Source of the DNA: Thalassobaculum sp. OXR-137
GTDB lineage: Bacteria; Pseudomonadota; Alphaproteobacteria; Thalassobaculales; Thalassobaculaceae
DNA length: 64,000 bases
Direction of reading: 5' to 3'
Assembly (NCBI RefSeq): GCF_034377285.1
Contig: NZ_CP139715.1
Coordinates: 3,642,001 to 3,706,000, forward strand
Position 1 is the first letter of the stretch. Every line of letters begins with the position of its first letter. Position numbers and translations under genes: made by a program. The notes under the pieces were generated by a model. That model did not search any database. It had not been told where the DNA came from and saw only the letters and a list, made by a program, of their open reading frames with translations. This document shows positions 44,346 to 53,276 of this stretch, in pieces.

Positions 44346-45023
44346 ATGCTCAAGTTCTATTACAGCCTGGCCCCGAACCCGATGAAGGTGGCGCTGTTCC
44401 TGGAGGAGTCCGGCCTCGAGTACGAGGCGATTCCCGTGGACACCCGCAAAGGCCAGCAGCACCTCCCGGAGTTCAAGTCGGTCAACCCGAACGCCAAGGT
44501 GCCGGTCATCGTCGATGGCGATGTCCGGGTCTTCGACAGCAACGGCATCCTGCTCTATCTGGCGGAGAAGACCGGCAAGTTCCTGCCGCCGGCCGGTGAC
44601 AAGAACCGGGGCGAGCTGATTTCCTGGCTGATGTTCGTCGCCACCGGCCTCGGCCCCTATTCGGGGCAGAAGGTGCATTTCGCCAACCACGCGCCGGAGA
44701 AGATCGAGTACGTGATCAAGCGCTACGACTTCGAGGCGAACCGGCATTACGGCATCCTCAACGACCATCTCGAGGGCAAGACCTGGATGGTCGGCGACAC
44801 CTACACCATCGTCGACATGGCCCTGTGGGGCTGGGGCCGCATGGCCAAGTTCGTGCTCGGCGAGGAAGCGGCGGCCAAGTATCCGAACGTGACCGGCCTG
44901 GTCGCCCGGATCAGCGCCACCGACGCCGCCAAGCGAGCCGAGTCGATCAAGGAACGCCACGCCTTCAAGACCGAGATGGATGACGAGAGCTTCCGCTCGA
45001 TGTTCCCGGGAACCCATAGCTGA
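44346..45023 (+). CDS. glutathione S-transferase, Ure2p/YfcG-like
   Basis: A 225-residue GST. The thioredoxin-fold N-terminal domain (1-80) has YYSLAPNPMKVALFLEESGLEYE, NPNAKVPVI with the cis-Pro, and DSNGILLYLAEK for glutathione binding. The helical C-terminal domain includes MVGDTYTIVDMALWGW, with the conserved N-capping Asp. It probably conjugates or reduces with glutathione. GGAGG lies 6 bp before ATG 44346. A GFA-domain gene, also linked to glutathione chemistry in some species, follows 72 bp downstream. Confidence 0.9.
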   Translation: MLKFYYSLAPNPMKVALFLEESGLEYEAIPVDTRKGQQHLPEFKSVNPNAKVPVIVDGDVRVFDSNGILLYLAEKTGKFLPPAGDKNRGELISWLMFVATGLGPYSGQKVHFANHAPEKIEYVIKRYDFEANRHYGILNDHLEGKTWMVGDTYTIVDMALWGWGRMAKFVLGEEAAAKYPNVTGLVARISATDAAKRAESIKERHAFKTEMDDESFRSMFPGTHS

Positions 45024-45095
45024 CCCTACCGATAGCCAACCAAGACAGGCGGGAAGGGGCATCGGTCTCCTTCCCGCAACCGACAGGAGGATGAG

Positions 45096-45497
45096 ATGGC
45101 AAACGCACGCTGCGCCTGCGGAGAAATCGTCCTGACCATCACCGGAGATCCGAATGCGACGGTGATGTGCCATTGCAAGGATTGCCAGCGCCGCACCGGG
45201 GCCCCGTTCGGGGTCGGCAACTACTACACCCTCGATCAGGTGGAGATCTCCGGGACGCCGAAGGCCTATGAACGCGGGACCGACAGCGGCAAGCGCCTGC
45301 GGAACTACTTCTGTCCGTCCTGCGGCACGACGGTCTATTGGCTGGCGGGCCCGGAGCTGGACCGGCTCGGTGTGGCCACCGGCTGCTTCGACCAGCCGGA
45401 CGGGGCACTGCCGAACCGGTCGGTCTACGAATACGGCAAGCATGCCTGGGTCGACACCAGCGCGATCCCTCTGCGCTTCCCCCGCGCCAAGCACTAG
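45096..45497 (+). CDS. GFA/CENP-V domain zinc protein
   Basis: A 133-residue protein with the GFA fold. Zinc-binding cysteines are visible as CACGEI, CHCKDCQRRTG and FCPSCGTTVYW. The family is named after glutathione-dependent formaldehyde-activating enzyme, but most members lack proven activity. AGGAGG precedes ATG 45096. It probably shares a transcript with the GST gene. The 114 bp after it are strikingly AT-rich (about 45500-45580) and hold no gene; they could be the promoter of the amidase operon. Confidence 0.85.
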   Translation: MANARCACGEIVLTITGDPNATVMCHCKDCQRRTGAPFGVGNYYTLDQVEISGTPKAYERGTDSGKRLRNYFCPSCGTTVYWLAGPELDRLGVATGCFDQPDGALPNRSVYEYGKHAWVDTSAIPLRFPRAKH

Positions 45498-45611
45498 GTT
45501 CTGGTGGAAGAATTATTCGTTTTTTCAATAGTTTGGAGAGATTTTTTACAGTGTCTTATGAATATCTGATCCGCTAGGTTTGAGGCCGGTTCACGACGGG
45601 AGGTCAGGGGT

Positions 45612-46784
45612 ATGGCAGACGGGATCGGCGCCTTTGTGCCCGGCACGGATATTCGCGTTGAGGGGGCGGCCGAGGGTCCGCTCAAGGGCCTGACCTTCGC
45701 CGCGAAGGATCTGTTCGACGTCGCCGGCCATCCGACTGGCGGCGGCAACCACGACTGGCCGACCGGCCGCGCCGTCCCGACCCGCAACGCCTGGGCGGTG
45801 CAGCGGCTGCTCGATGGCGGCGCCACCCTGGTCGGCAAGACCATCACCGATGAGGTCTCCCTCGGCATCCTGGGTGAGAGCGCGTTCGACGGTACGCCGG
45901 TCAACGTCAATGCGCCGGGCCGGGTGCCGGGCGGCTCGTCCTCCGGCTCCGCCGCCGCCGTGGCCGCCGGGCTCTGCGATACCGCGCTGGGCACCGATAC
46001 CGGCGGTTCGGTGCGCGTCCCGTCCAGCTTCTGCGGTCTCTACGGCATCCGGCCGACCCATGGCCGCCTGCCGGTCGACGGCATGATGCCCCAGGCGCCG
46101 ACCTCCGACACCACCGGCTGGTTCGCCCGCGACGCCGAGACCTTCGCCAAGGTTTCCGGCCACCTGCTGGGCGAGGCGATCCCGTCCGGGCTGCCGAACC
46201 GGCTGCTGGTCACCACCGACACCTTCGCCTTCGCCGAGGATGCGGTCGCCGAGGCCCTGGCGCCCCTGGTCGACCGACTGGCGCGGCTGATCGGCGCCCG
46301 CGAGGACGTGCTGCTCGCGCCTCAGGGCCTGTCGGTATGGGCCCGGGCCCAGCGCACGATCCAGCCGCGGGAGGCCTACGAGACCTTCAAACCCTGGCTC
46401 GACACCAACCCGCGGATGGCCTTTGGCGTCGCCCGCGGGCTGATGCAGGGCGCGGCGGTCACCGAGACCGAGCTCGGCTGGGCCAACCAGATGCGCCGGG
46501 AGGCTAGGGGGCGGCTGAAGTCCCTGCTGCCCGCCGGCACGATCCTGTGTCTGCCGACCACCCCGTTCCCGGCCCCGCCCACCGGCCTGACGATCTCGCA
46601 GCAGACCCCGCTGCGCGAGCAGATCACCTGTCTCTGCGCGTTCGGTGGGTTGGCGGGGCGGCCGCAGGTGTCTATTCCAGGGGCCAAGGTGGACGGTCTG
46701 CCGATCGGCCTGTCGATCGTCGGCGGCGCCGGCACCGACGCCACCCTGATCGCCGTTGCCCGAGCCTTGGAGACCGCAGAATGA
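45612..46784 (+). CDS. amidase (amidase-signature family)
   Basis: A 390-residue amidase-signature enzyme. The Ser-cisSer-Lys triad is visible: Lys in FAAKDLFDVAGHPT, cis-Ser in PGGSSSGSAAAVAAG, and the nucleophile in GTDTGGSVRVPSSFCG. It hydrolyses an amide to acid and ammonia; the short length resembles plant AMI1-type and biuret-type amidases. GGGAGG precedes ATG 45612. The downstream gene overlaps by 4 bp and encodes an AtzH/HpxZ-like protein, a partner often beside amidases of triazine or oxalurate degradation; no AtzG/HpxX-like small subunit is present. Confidence 0.9.
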   Translation: MADGIGAFVPGTDIRVEGAAEGPLKGLTFAAKDLFDVAGHPTGGGNHDWPTGRAVPTRNAWAVQRLLDGGATLVGKTITDEVSLGILGESAFDGTPVNVNAPGRVPGGSSSGSAAAVAAGLCDTALGTDTGGSVRVPSSFCGLYGIRPTHGRLPVDGMMPQAPTSDTTGWFARDAETFAKVSGHLLGEAIPSGLPNRLLVTTDTFAFAEDAVAEALAPLVDRLARLIGAREDVLLAPQGLSVWARAQRTIQPREAYETFKPWLDTNPRMAFGVARGLMQGAAVTETELGWANQMRREARGRLKSLLPAGTILCLPTTPFPAPPTGLTISQQTPLREQITCLCAFGGLAGRPQVSIPGAKVDGLPIGLSIVGGAGTDATLIAVARALETAE

Positions 46785-47197
46785 CCGACGTCCCTCAGCC
46801 CGACCGCCGCGTGAACCTCCCCGAGGTCGTGGCCGAGATCACCGACATCTTCGAGCGCTACGAGGCAGCGCTGGCGACCAAGGATGTGGACGTGCTGGAC
46901 AACACGTTCTGGAACTCGCCCCACACGATCCGCTACGCCATGCATGAGAACGGCTACGGGTTCGACGAGATCCATGCCCACCGTGTGCGCCGTCCGGCCG
47001 GGATCAACATCAAGCAGGAGCGTCTGAAGCTGGTGATCACCACCATCGGCACCGACTTCGCGACCACCAACCTGGAATTCCGCATGCCGAACGGGCGCAC
47101 CGGGCGGCAGAGCCAGACCTTCGTGAAGTTCCCGGATGCCGGCTGGAAGGTGGTGGCCGCCCATGTCTCCACCCAGGAGGAAAAGTCGCTCTGGTGA
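46781..47197 (+). CDS. AtzH-like / HpxZ (DUF3225) NTF2-fold protein
   Basis: A 138-residue protein. RVNLPEVVAEITDIFERYEAAL, DNTFWNSPHTIRYAMHENGYGFDEI, HRVRRP and GRQSQTFVKFPDAGWKVVAAHVS are the AtzH/HpxZ pattern, a small NTF2-like fold. In purine (oxalurate) and cyanuric acid degradation loci such proteins accompany an amidase and may act on the product of it. The start ATG overlaps the amidase stop as ATGA. Its stop directly abuts the stop of the convergent enolase-superfamily gene with no space between. Confidence 0.85.
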   Translation: MTDVPQPDRRVNLPEVVAEITDIFERYEAALATKDVDVLDNTFWNSPHTIRYAMHENGYGFDEIHAHRVRRPAGINIKQERLKLVITTIGTDFATTNLEFRMPNGRTGRQSQTFVKFPDAGWKVVAAHVSTQEEKSLW

Positions 47198-48283
47198 TCA
47201 GGTAACCCTGTATTCCTCCAGCGCGTCGAAATTCAGGGTCACGCCGTGTCCCGGCCGTTCCGGGGCGACGGCGCGGCCCTTTTCTATGAGCAGCGGGTTC
47301 TCCATGAACCGCTCCAGCCCGAAGCCGTGGCGCTCCAGGTAGGAGGCGTTCGGCACCGCGGCCATCAGATGCACATGCAGGTCGTGCACCCCGTGGGAGG
47401 TCACCGGCAGGTGGGCGGCCTCGGCCATGCGGGCGGCCTTCATCCAGGCGGTGATGCCGCCGAGGCAGGCCAGATCCGGCTCCACGTAATGCACCCCGCC
47501 GGCGGCGATGAGCTGCTCGAATTCCACCAGATTGTGGAAGTTCTCCCCGGCGGCGACCGGCGTGCCGATCCGCGCGACCTCGGCATAGCCGGCCACGTCC
47601 TCCGGCTCCAGCGGCTCCTCCAGCCACACCAGGTCGTAGGGCGCCAGCGCCCGGGCGGCGGCGATGGCGCGCGGCCGGTCCCAGCCCATATTGGCGTCGG
47701 CCATCAGCGCGAAACCGTCGCCCAGATAGTCCCGCATGGCGGCGACCCGCTCCACATCCTCGCTGATCTTCTTTCGTCCCACCTTCATCTTCATCGCCTC
47801 GAACCCGGCGTCGAGATTGCCGGCGGTCTGTTCCAGCAGGGCGTCGAGGGTGAAGAGCAGGTCGATGCCGCCGGCATAGACCGGCACGGTCGGATCCGCC
47901 CCGCCGAGCAGGCGCCAGAGCGGCAGGCCGGTCCGCTTGCCCATGATGTCCCACAGGGCCACATCCACCGCCGCCATGGCGAAGGCGGTCGATCCGCCGC
48001 GGCCGACCCAGTGCAGCCGCCACCACATCTCCTTCCACAGCGCCTCGATCCGCGTCTCGTCGGCGCCGATCAGGAGGTCGGGCAGGTCACGGGTGAGCAG
48101 CGAATGCACCGAGCCGCCGCCGTAGCCGACGGTATAGGTGTAGCCGAGGCCCTCCGCTCCGTCGGTCGTCCCGATCCGGGTGGCGATCAGCTCGAAATGG
48201 GTGATTTCCTTATGGGTGGAGTCCGACAGCACCACCGGCAGCGGAATGCGGTAGTGGTCGGATCGGATGCGGTCGATGGCCAT
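47198..48283 (-). CDS. enolase-superfamily enzyme, mandelate racemase/muconate lactonizing type
   Basis: A 361-residue enzyme with the MLE/MR capping domain and barrel. The active site shows the KxK motif (AMKMKVGR), metal ligands in ADANMGW, WLEEPLEP and AAGENFH, and the His of TSHGVHD on strand 7. The KxK plus His-Asp pattern puts it in the mandelate racemase subgroup, which abstracts a proton alpha to a carboxylate (racemases or sugar-acid dehydratases). The substrate is not defined. The start ATG 48283 follows GGGGGGA. It stands alone on this strand. Confidence 0.88.
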   Translation of the reverse strand: MAIDRIRSDHYRIPLPVVLSDSTHKEITHFELIATRIGTTDGAEGLGYTYTVGYGGGSVHSLLTRDLPDLLIGADETRIEALWKEMWWRLHWVGRGGSTAFAMAAVDVALWDIMGKRTGLPLWRLLGGADPTVPVYAGGIDLLFTLDALLEQTAGNLDAGFEAMKMKVGRKKISEDVERVAAMRDYLGDGFALMADANMGWDRPRAIAAARALAPYDLVWLEEPLEPEDVAGYAEVARIGTPVAAGENFHNLVEFEQLIAAGGVHYVEPDLACLGGITAWMKAARMAEAAHLPVTSHGVHDLHVHLMAAVPNASYLERHGFGLERFMENPLLIEKGRAVAPERPGHGVTLNFDALEEYRVT

Positions 48284-48390
48284 TGTCGGTTTCCCCCCGG
48301 TCGCATTGCTTGTAAGCGTCTGGACACGCCCTTAGATCCCGATCATCCGTCCACGACACCTCAACCGGCAACCCCAGCACTGGAGTGCGC

Positions 48391-49092
48391 GTGCCCGCTG
48401 AAACCCTTGTCCTGATCCCCGGCCTGCTGAACGACGCGGAGCTCTGGGCCAAGCAAATCCCGATGCTGGACGATCTGGTCGACCGGATCGTGATCCCGGA
48501 CACCACGGCCCATGAGGACATCCGCGACATCGCCGCCCAGGTGCTGGCCGAGACCGACGGGAAACTGGCGGTGGCCGGCCTCTCCATGGGCGGCTACGTG
48601 GCGCTGGAGATTCTGCGCCAGGCGCCGGGGCGGGTCGAGCGGCTGGCCCTGCTCGACACCTCGGCACGGCAGGATTCCGATGACCAGCGCCGCCGGCGCA
48701 CCGGCCTGATCGAGCTGGCCGACAAGGGGAAGTTCAAGGGCGTCACACCTCGGCTGCTGCCGATGCTGGTGCACAAGAGCCGACTGGAGGACGAGACGGT
48801 GACGCGGCCGATCTTCGATATGGCCGCGCGCATCGGCAAGGACGGCTTCATCCGCCAGCAGAAGGCGATCCTGAGCCGCGACGACAGCCGCGACCTGCTG
48901 TCCGGCGTGTCCGTGCCGACTCTGATCGTGTGCGGCCGCGACGACCAGCTCACCCCGGTCGACCTCAGCGAGGAGATGGCGGCGGCGGTCCCCCATGCCG
49001 ATCTGCGTATCGTGGAGGCGTGCGGCCACCTGCCGGCCTTGGAGAAGCCGCAGGAATGCGGCGATGCCCTGCGCGGCTGGCTGCAGGCCTGA
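48391..49092 (+). CDS. alpha/beta hydrolase
   Basis: A 233-residue hydrolase. The oxyanion-hole region LVLIPGLLNDAELW, nucleophile elbow GLSMGGYVALEIL (Ser), the acid in CGRDDQLTP and catalytic His in EACGHLPALEKP are all present. This resembles small MhpC/BioH-like esterases. GTG 48391 sits 5 bp after GGAG, so it is preferred to GTG 48385. The substrate is unknown. It may be cotranscribed with the AbgB-like gene 136 bp downstream. Confidence 0.87.
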   Translation: MPAETLVLIPGLLNDAELWAKQIPMLDDLVDRIVIPDTTAHEDIRDIAAQVLAETDGKLAVAGLSMGGYVALEILRQAPGRVERLALLDTSARQDSDDQRRRRTGLIELADKGKFKGVTPRLLPMLVHKSRLEDETVTRPIFDMAARIGKDGFIRQQKAILSRDDSRDLLSGVSVPTLIVCGRDDQLTPVDLSEEMAAAVPHADLRIVEACGHLPALEKPQECGDALRGWLQA

Positions 49093-49228
49093 CCGCCGCG
49101 GATCGGTGCCGGGACCGGGACGGTGCCTGTCGATTTCTCGGTCTTCCGGCCGCCGTTTCGGATCGGTATATCGGGGAGAACCGATCTTTCGGCCGGCCCA
49201 CCGCTTGCGCGCCGGTCGCTCTAACCTG

Positions 49229-50674
49229 ATGGATTCCCTGATGAAGAACGTCGAGCCGATCCTCGCCCATATCGAGACCCATACGCCGGACCTGATCGAA
49301 CTGTCCGACACCGTCTGGGGCATGCCCGAGACCCTCTATGCCGAGTACGAGTCCTGCGCCCAGCACACCGCGCTGCTGAAGGCCAAGGGCTTCAAGGTGA
49401 CCGAAGAGGTGGCTGGCATTCCGACCGCGGTGATGGGCGAAGCGGGCGAGGGCGGTCCGATCATCGCCATCCTCGGCGAATACGACGCTCTGCCGGGCCT
49501 GAGCCAGGTCGCCAACATCGCCGAGCCGAAGCCGGTGGTCCCAGGCGGTGCGGGCCATGGCTGCGGTCATAACCTGCTCGGCTCCTCCGCCCTGCTGGCC
49601 GCCTGTGCGCTGAAGGACTGGCTGGCCGAGACCGGCACTCCGGGCCGCGTGCGCTACTACGGCTGCCCGGCCGAGGAAGGCGGCGCCGCCAAGGCCTTCA
49701 TGGTGCGCGACGGCGCGTTCGACGGCGTCGATGCCGCCATCACCTGGCACCCGGGCGCGATGACCAAGGTCGACGACGCCCAGAGCCTGGCCAATTCTCG
49801 GATCGACTACACCTTCACCGGCCGGTCCAGCCATGCGGCCGCCGCCCCGGAGCTGGGCCGCAGCGCCCTCGACGCCGCGGAGCTGATGAATATCGGCGTC
49901 CAGTACATGCGCGAGCACATGCCGAGCTCGGCCCGTATCCATTACGCCTATCTCGATGTGGGCGGCACCGCGCCGAACGTCGTCCAGGGTACCGCGAAGA
50001 TCCGCTACACTATCCGCGCCGTCGATCTGCCGGGCATGATGGCCCTGATCAAGCGGGTCAATAAGATCGCCGAGGGTGCGGCACTGATGACCGAGACCAA
50101 GGTCTCCTCCCAGGTGATCTCCGCGGTCTCCAACCTGCTCGGCAACACGCCGCTCGAAGAGGCGATGCAGACCGCGCTCGACACCCTGGGCGGCGTGCCG
50201 TTCGACGATGCCGACCGGGCCTATGCCGCGCAGATCCAGGCGACCCTTTCGGCGGAGGACATCGCCGCCAGCTACGGCCGCGCCGGTCTGGAGCCGCGCG
50301 AGAACGAGCCGCTGTGCGACTACGTCGTTCCGCTGAACCTCAAGGGCAACGGCATGATGGGCTCCACCGACGTGGCCGACGTGTCCTGGGCGGTTCCGAC
50401 CGTGCAGGCTCGGGTCGCGACCCATGCCATCGGCACGCCGGGCCACTCCTGGCAGGTCGTCGCCCAGGGCAAGGCGCCGGCCGCCCATAAGGGCATGACC
50501 TTCGCCGGTCAGGCCATGGGCGCCGTCGCCCGGATGCTGTTCAGCGACGAGGTTCTGCTGGCCCGCGCCAAGAAGGACCATCAGGACCGTCTGGCCAAGC
50601 AGCCCTATGTCTGCCCGATCCCGACCGATGTGCAGCCGCCGCTGCAGCCGCGCCCGTCCGCGGCCGCCGAGTAA
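49229..50674 (+). CDS. M20 amidohydrolase, AbgB-like (p-aminobenzoyl-glutamate hydrolase subunit B type)
   Basis: A 481-residue M20D-type enzyme of AbgB length. Metal-site strings are LGEYDALPGLSQV, GGAGHGCGHNLLGSSAL (His and Cys ligands), YGCPAEEGGAAK (Glu), ITWHPGAM (His) and a late THAIGTPGHSWQ. AbgB with AbgA cleaves p-aminobenzoyl-glutamate, a folate breakdown product. AbgA is absent here, so activity on another N-acyl amino acid is possible. The start is ATG 49229 or, 12 bp later, ATG 49241; neither has a strong Shine-Dalgarno. A hairpin that could end transcription lies at 50735. Confidence 0.85.
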   Translation: MDSLMKNVEPILAHIETHTPDLIELSDTVWGMPETLYAEYESCAQHTALLKAKGFKVTEEVAGIPTAVMGEAGEGGPIIAILGEYDALPGLSQVANIAEPKPVVPGGAGHGCGHNLLGSSALLAACALKDWLAETGTPGRVRYYGCPAEEGGAAKAFMVRDGAFDGVDAAITWHPGAMTKVDDAQSLANSRIDYTFTGRSSHAAAAPELGRSALDAAELMNIGVQYMREHMPSSARIHYAYLDVGGTAPNVVQGTAKIRYTIRAVDLPGMMALIKRVNKIAEGAALMTETKVSSQVISAVSNLLGNTPLEEAMQTALDTLGGVPFDDADRAYAAQIQATLSAEDIAASYGRAGLEPRENEPLCDYVVPLNLKGNGMMGSTDVADVSWAVPTVQARVATHAIGTPGHSWQVVAQGKAPAAHKGMTFAGQAMGAVARMLFSDEVLLARAKKDHQDRLAKQPYVCPIPTDVQPPLQPRPSAAAE

Positions 50675-50702
50675 GGCGTCACGGAGCCGGAGGAACGGCA
50701 GG

Positions 50703-50974
50703 TTAGTCCGCCAGTTCCTCCGCCAGCCAATCGAGAAACGCCCGGGTTTCCGGGCGTTTCGCGTTTCCGGAGCCGGTATAGACGGCGATCTCCGCCGGCC
50801 GCACGACGCTCTCCCGGCAGGGCCGCAGCAGCTTGCCCTCGGCCAGCATCCCCTCCACCGTCCGCCGCCAGCCGAGCGCCATCCCCTGGCCGGATCTCAG
50901 CGCCGAAGACTGGGCGCTGATCGGCGGTGCGGCGGTTCTGGCGAGCCTGCGGCAGCGACGCGCCGAGACTGCGC
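50703..50974 (-). pseudogene. LysR-family regulator remnant (C-terminal end only)
   Basis: Reading leftward from 50974, one frame encodes the end of a LysR effector domain: SAQSSALRSGQGMALGWRR, KLLRPCRESVV and TRAFLDWLAEELAD before the TAA at 50703. The GQGMALG string is the conserved C-terminal patch of GcvA-like LysR proteins. No HTH or N-terminal portion exists upstream; the similarity stops where the type D palindrome begins at 50975, and parE starts soon after. This is a decayed gene truncated at the repeat. Confidence 0.75.
50735..50760 (+). terminator. perfect hairpin after the AbgB-like gene
   Basis: GAAACGCCCGG (50735-50745) and CCGGGCGTTTC (50750-50760) form a perfect 11 bp stem with a GTTT loop, 61 bp after the AbgB-like stop codon. 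The right arm supplies a short T-run. It lies inside the LysR remnant's former coding sequence, so it may have arisen there by chance or by selection after decay. Confidence 0.55.
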
Positions 50975-51113
50975 GGCTGGATCCTGATGTGCATCAGGAT
51001 GACGGGATTGGGGCCTAGAAGGCGGTGCCTGAGGCGCGCCGAAGTCAGGTCTAGATAGTCAGATCAAACACTATGACCCACCGACCGTCATCCTGATGCG
51101 CATCAGGATCCAG
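50975..51113. repeat. palindromic repeat, type D
   Basis: A 139 bp element bounded by 29 bp inverted arms that differ at one base. The left arm begins CTGGATCCTGATGTGCATCA and the right arm is its complement. Each arm contains its own palindrome CCTGATGyGCATCAGG. The 81 bp centre holds no gene. It marks the point where the LysR remnant ends and lies between it and the end of parE. Confidence 0.88.
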
Positions 51114-51158
51114 CGGCTCCCGCTGAACGTTCGCGACCCGCCGACCGCCCGATGGTCC

Positions 51159-53171
51159 TCAGACATCCACCTCAAGCACGAACTTCGCGTTCGCCTGGAT
51201 GAAGTCGAAGCGCTTTTCCGCCTTCTTGCCCATCAGGGTCTCGACCATGTCGCGGGTGCGCACGGTCTCGCTTTCCAGCTCCGGCTCGACCATCAGCTCC
51301 GGGCCGCCGCTCGGCGGAATCTTCACCCGCAGGAGCTGGCGGGTGGTCGGGTCCATGGTGGTCTCCTTGAGCTGCTTCGGCGGCATCTCGCCCAGACCCT
51401 TGAAGCGGCTGATCTCGACCTTTCCGCGCGTGCTGAACTCGGTCTTCATGAGTTCCTCGCGATGGGCGTCGTCGCGGGCATAGATCGTCTTGCCGCCCTG
51501 CACCAGCCGGTAGAGCGGCGGCATGGCGAGGTACAGGTGGCCGTCGGCGATCAGCCGCGGCATCTCGCGGTAGAAGAAGGTCATCAGCAGCGAGGCGATA
51601 TGGGCACCGTCCACGTCGGCGTCGGTCATGATGATGACCTTCTCGTAGCGCAGCGCATCCTGCTTGTAGGACGAGCCCGAGCCGCAGCCGAGTGCCAGCA
51701 GCAGGTCGCTGAGCTCCTGGTTGGCGCGCAGCTTCTCCACCGAAGCGCTGGCCACGTTCAGGATCTTGCCGCGCAGGGGCAGGACCGCCTGGGTCGCCCG
51801 GTTGCGGGCCTGCTTGGCGGAGCCGCCGGCGCTGTCGCCCTCGACCAGGAAGATCTCGGTCCCCTCGTTGTCGGAGCGCGAGCAGTCGGCCAGCTTGCCG
51901 GGCAGCCGCAGCTTGCGGGTGGCGGTCTTGCGGCTGACCTCCTTCTGCTGGCGCCGGCGCAGCCGGTCCTCGGCGCGCTCGATCAGGTGCTCCAGCAGGC
52001 GGTTGGCGGTGTCCGGATCGCCGGAGAGCCAGTGGTCGAAATGGTCCTTCACCGCCTGGTCCACCAGCTTGGTGGCGTGCGGGCTGGCCAGCTTGTCCTT
52101 GGTCTGGCCCTGGAAGGCCGGCTCGCGGATGAACACGCTGAGCATGACGCAGGCGCCGGCCATGACGTCCTCGGCGGTGATCTGCGCCGCCTTCTTGTTG
52201 CTGACCAGCTCGCCATAGGCCTTGATGCCGCGCGCCAGGGCCGCGCGCAGCCCGGCCTCGTGGGTGCCGCCCATCGGGGTGGGGATGGTGTTGCAATAGG
52301 CGTGAAGGAAGCCGTCGTCCTGATCGTCCGGCCAGGTCACCGCCCATTCGACGCGGCCCTGTTCGCCCGGAACCTCCACATCGCCGGTGAAGGGCTGGGT
52401 TGCCACGGTGCGGCGGCCCTCCATGGCGCTACCGAGGAAGTCGGCGAGGCCGCCCGGATAGTGCAGGCTGGCTTCGGACGGCGTGGTATCGCCGTCGCGC
52501 AGCATCTCCGGATCGCATTTCCAGCGGATCTCCACGCCCTTGAACAGATAGGCCTTGGAGCGGGCCATCTTGAACAGGGTGGCGGGGCGGAACTTCAGCG
52601 TCGTCCCGAAGATCTCCGCGTCCGGGTGGAACCGCACGGTGGTGCCGCGGCGGTTCGGCGCCGCGCCCACGGTCTGCAGCGCGCCCTGGGGCACGCCGCG
52701 GGAGAAATGCTGGGCATAGAGCCGCTTGTCGCGGGCGACCTCGACCTCCAGCCGGTCGGACAGGGCGTTGACCACAGAGATGCCGACGCCGTGCAGGCCG
52801 CCGGCCGTCGCGTAGACCTTGTCGGAGAACTTGCCGCCGGCATGCAGGGTGGTGAGGATCACCTCCAGCGCCGACTTTTCCGGGAAGCGGGGATGCGGGT
52901 CGACCGGAATGCCGCGCCCGTTGTCGCGCACGGTCACGGTCTGGTCGGCCGTCAGCTCGATCTCGATCCGCGAGGCGAAGCCGGCCACGGCCTCGTCCAT
53001 GGAGTTGTCCAGCACCTCGGCAACCAGATGGTGCAGCGCGCGCTCGTCGGTGCCGCCGATATACATGCCGGGCCGCCGGCGCACCGGCTCCAGACCCTCC
53101 AGGACCTCGATGTCCTTGGCGGAGTAGCCCGATGTGTCGGCCGCGGCGTTGCTTGCGAACAGGTCTGACAT
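51159..53171 (-). CDS. parE: DNA topoisomerase IV subunit B
   Basis: A 670-residue type IIA topoisomerase ATPase subunit. GHKL ATPase motifs (EVLDNSMDEAVAG, VRDNGRGIPVDPH, GGLHGVGISVVNALS) are followed by the transducer domain (QTKDKL) and the TOPRIM domain (LVEGDSAGGSAKQARN, MTDADVDGAHI). The length and the motif LRYEKVIIMTDADVDGAHIASLLMTFF fit ParE rather than GyrB, which in this group is about 800 residues. With ParC it decatenates replicated chromosomes. The start ATG 53171 places the ATPase at the normal distance; the frame is open for another 650 codons upstream in non-coding register. Confidence 0.93.
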   Translation of the reverse strand: MSDLFASNAAADTSGYSAKDIEVLEGLEPVRRRPGMYIGGTDERALHHLVAEVLDNSMDEAVAGFASRIEIELTADQTVTVRDNGRGIPVDPHPRFPEKSALEVILTTLHAGGKFSDKVYATAGGLHGVGISVVNALSDRLEVEVARDKRLYAQHFSRGVPQGALQTVGAAPNRRGTTVRFHPDAEIFGTTLKFRPATLFKMARSKAYLFKGVEIRWKCDPEMLRDGDTTPSEASLHYPGGLADFLGSAMEGRRTVATQPFTGDVEVPGEQGRVEWAVTWPDDQDDGFLHAYCNTIPTPMGGTHEAGLRAALARGIKAYGELVSNKKAAQITAEDVMAGACVMLSVFIREPAFQGQTKDKLASPHATKLVDQAVKDHFDHWLSGDPDTANRLLEHLIERAEDRLRRRQQKEVSRKTATRKLRLPGKLADCSRSDNEGTEIFLVEGDSAGGSAKQARNRATQAVLPLRGKILNVASASVEKLRANQELSDLLLALGCGSGSSYKQDALRYEKVIIMTDADVDGAHIASLLMTFFYREMPRLIADGHLYLAMPPLYRLVQGGKTIYARDDAHREELMKTEFSTRGKVEISRFKGLGEMPPKQLKETTMDPTTRQLLRVKIPPSGGPELMVEPELESETVRTRDMVETLMGKKAEKRFDFIQANAKFVLEVDV

Positions 53172-53276
53172 GGGATCCGACAGTGCGAGTGAGACGAGAA
53201 CGCGGTAGTCTATCGTGTAGCCGCCCATAGGGCGAGCGCAAGATATAGTGCGGTTTAGACCGAAAAGGGAAGCCTG

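Noticed and set aside
51159-53171. GyrB instead of ParE
   Set aside because: The 670-residue length without the longer GyrB C-terminal region and the sequence around the TOPRIM domain fit ParE of alphaproteobacteria.
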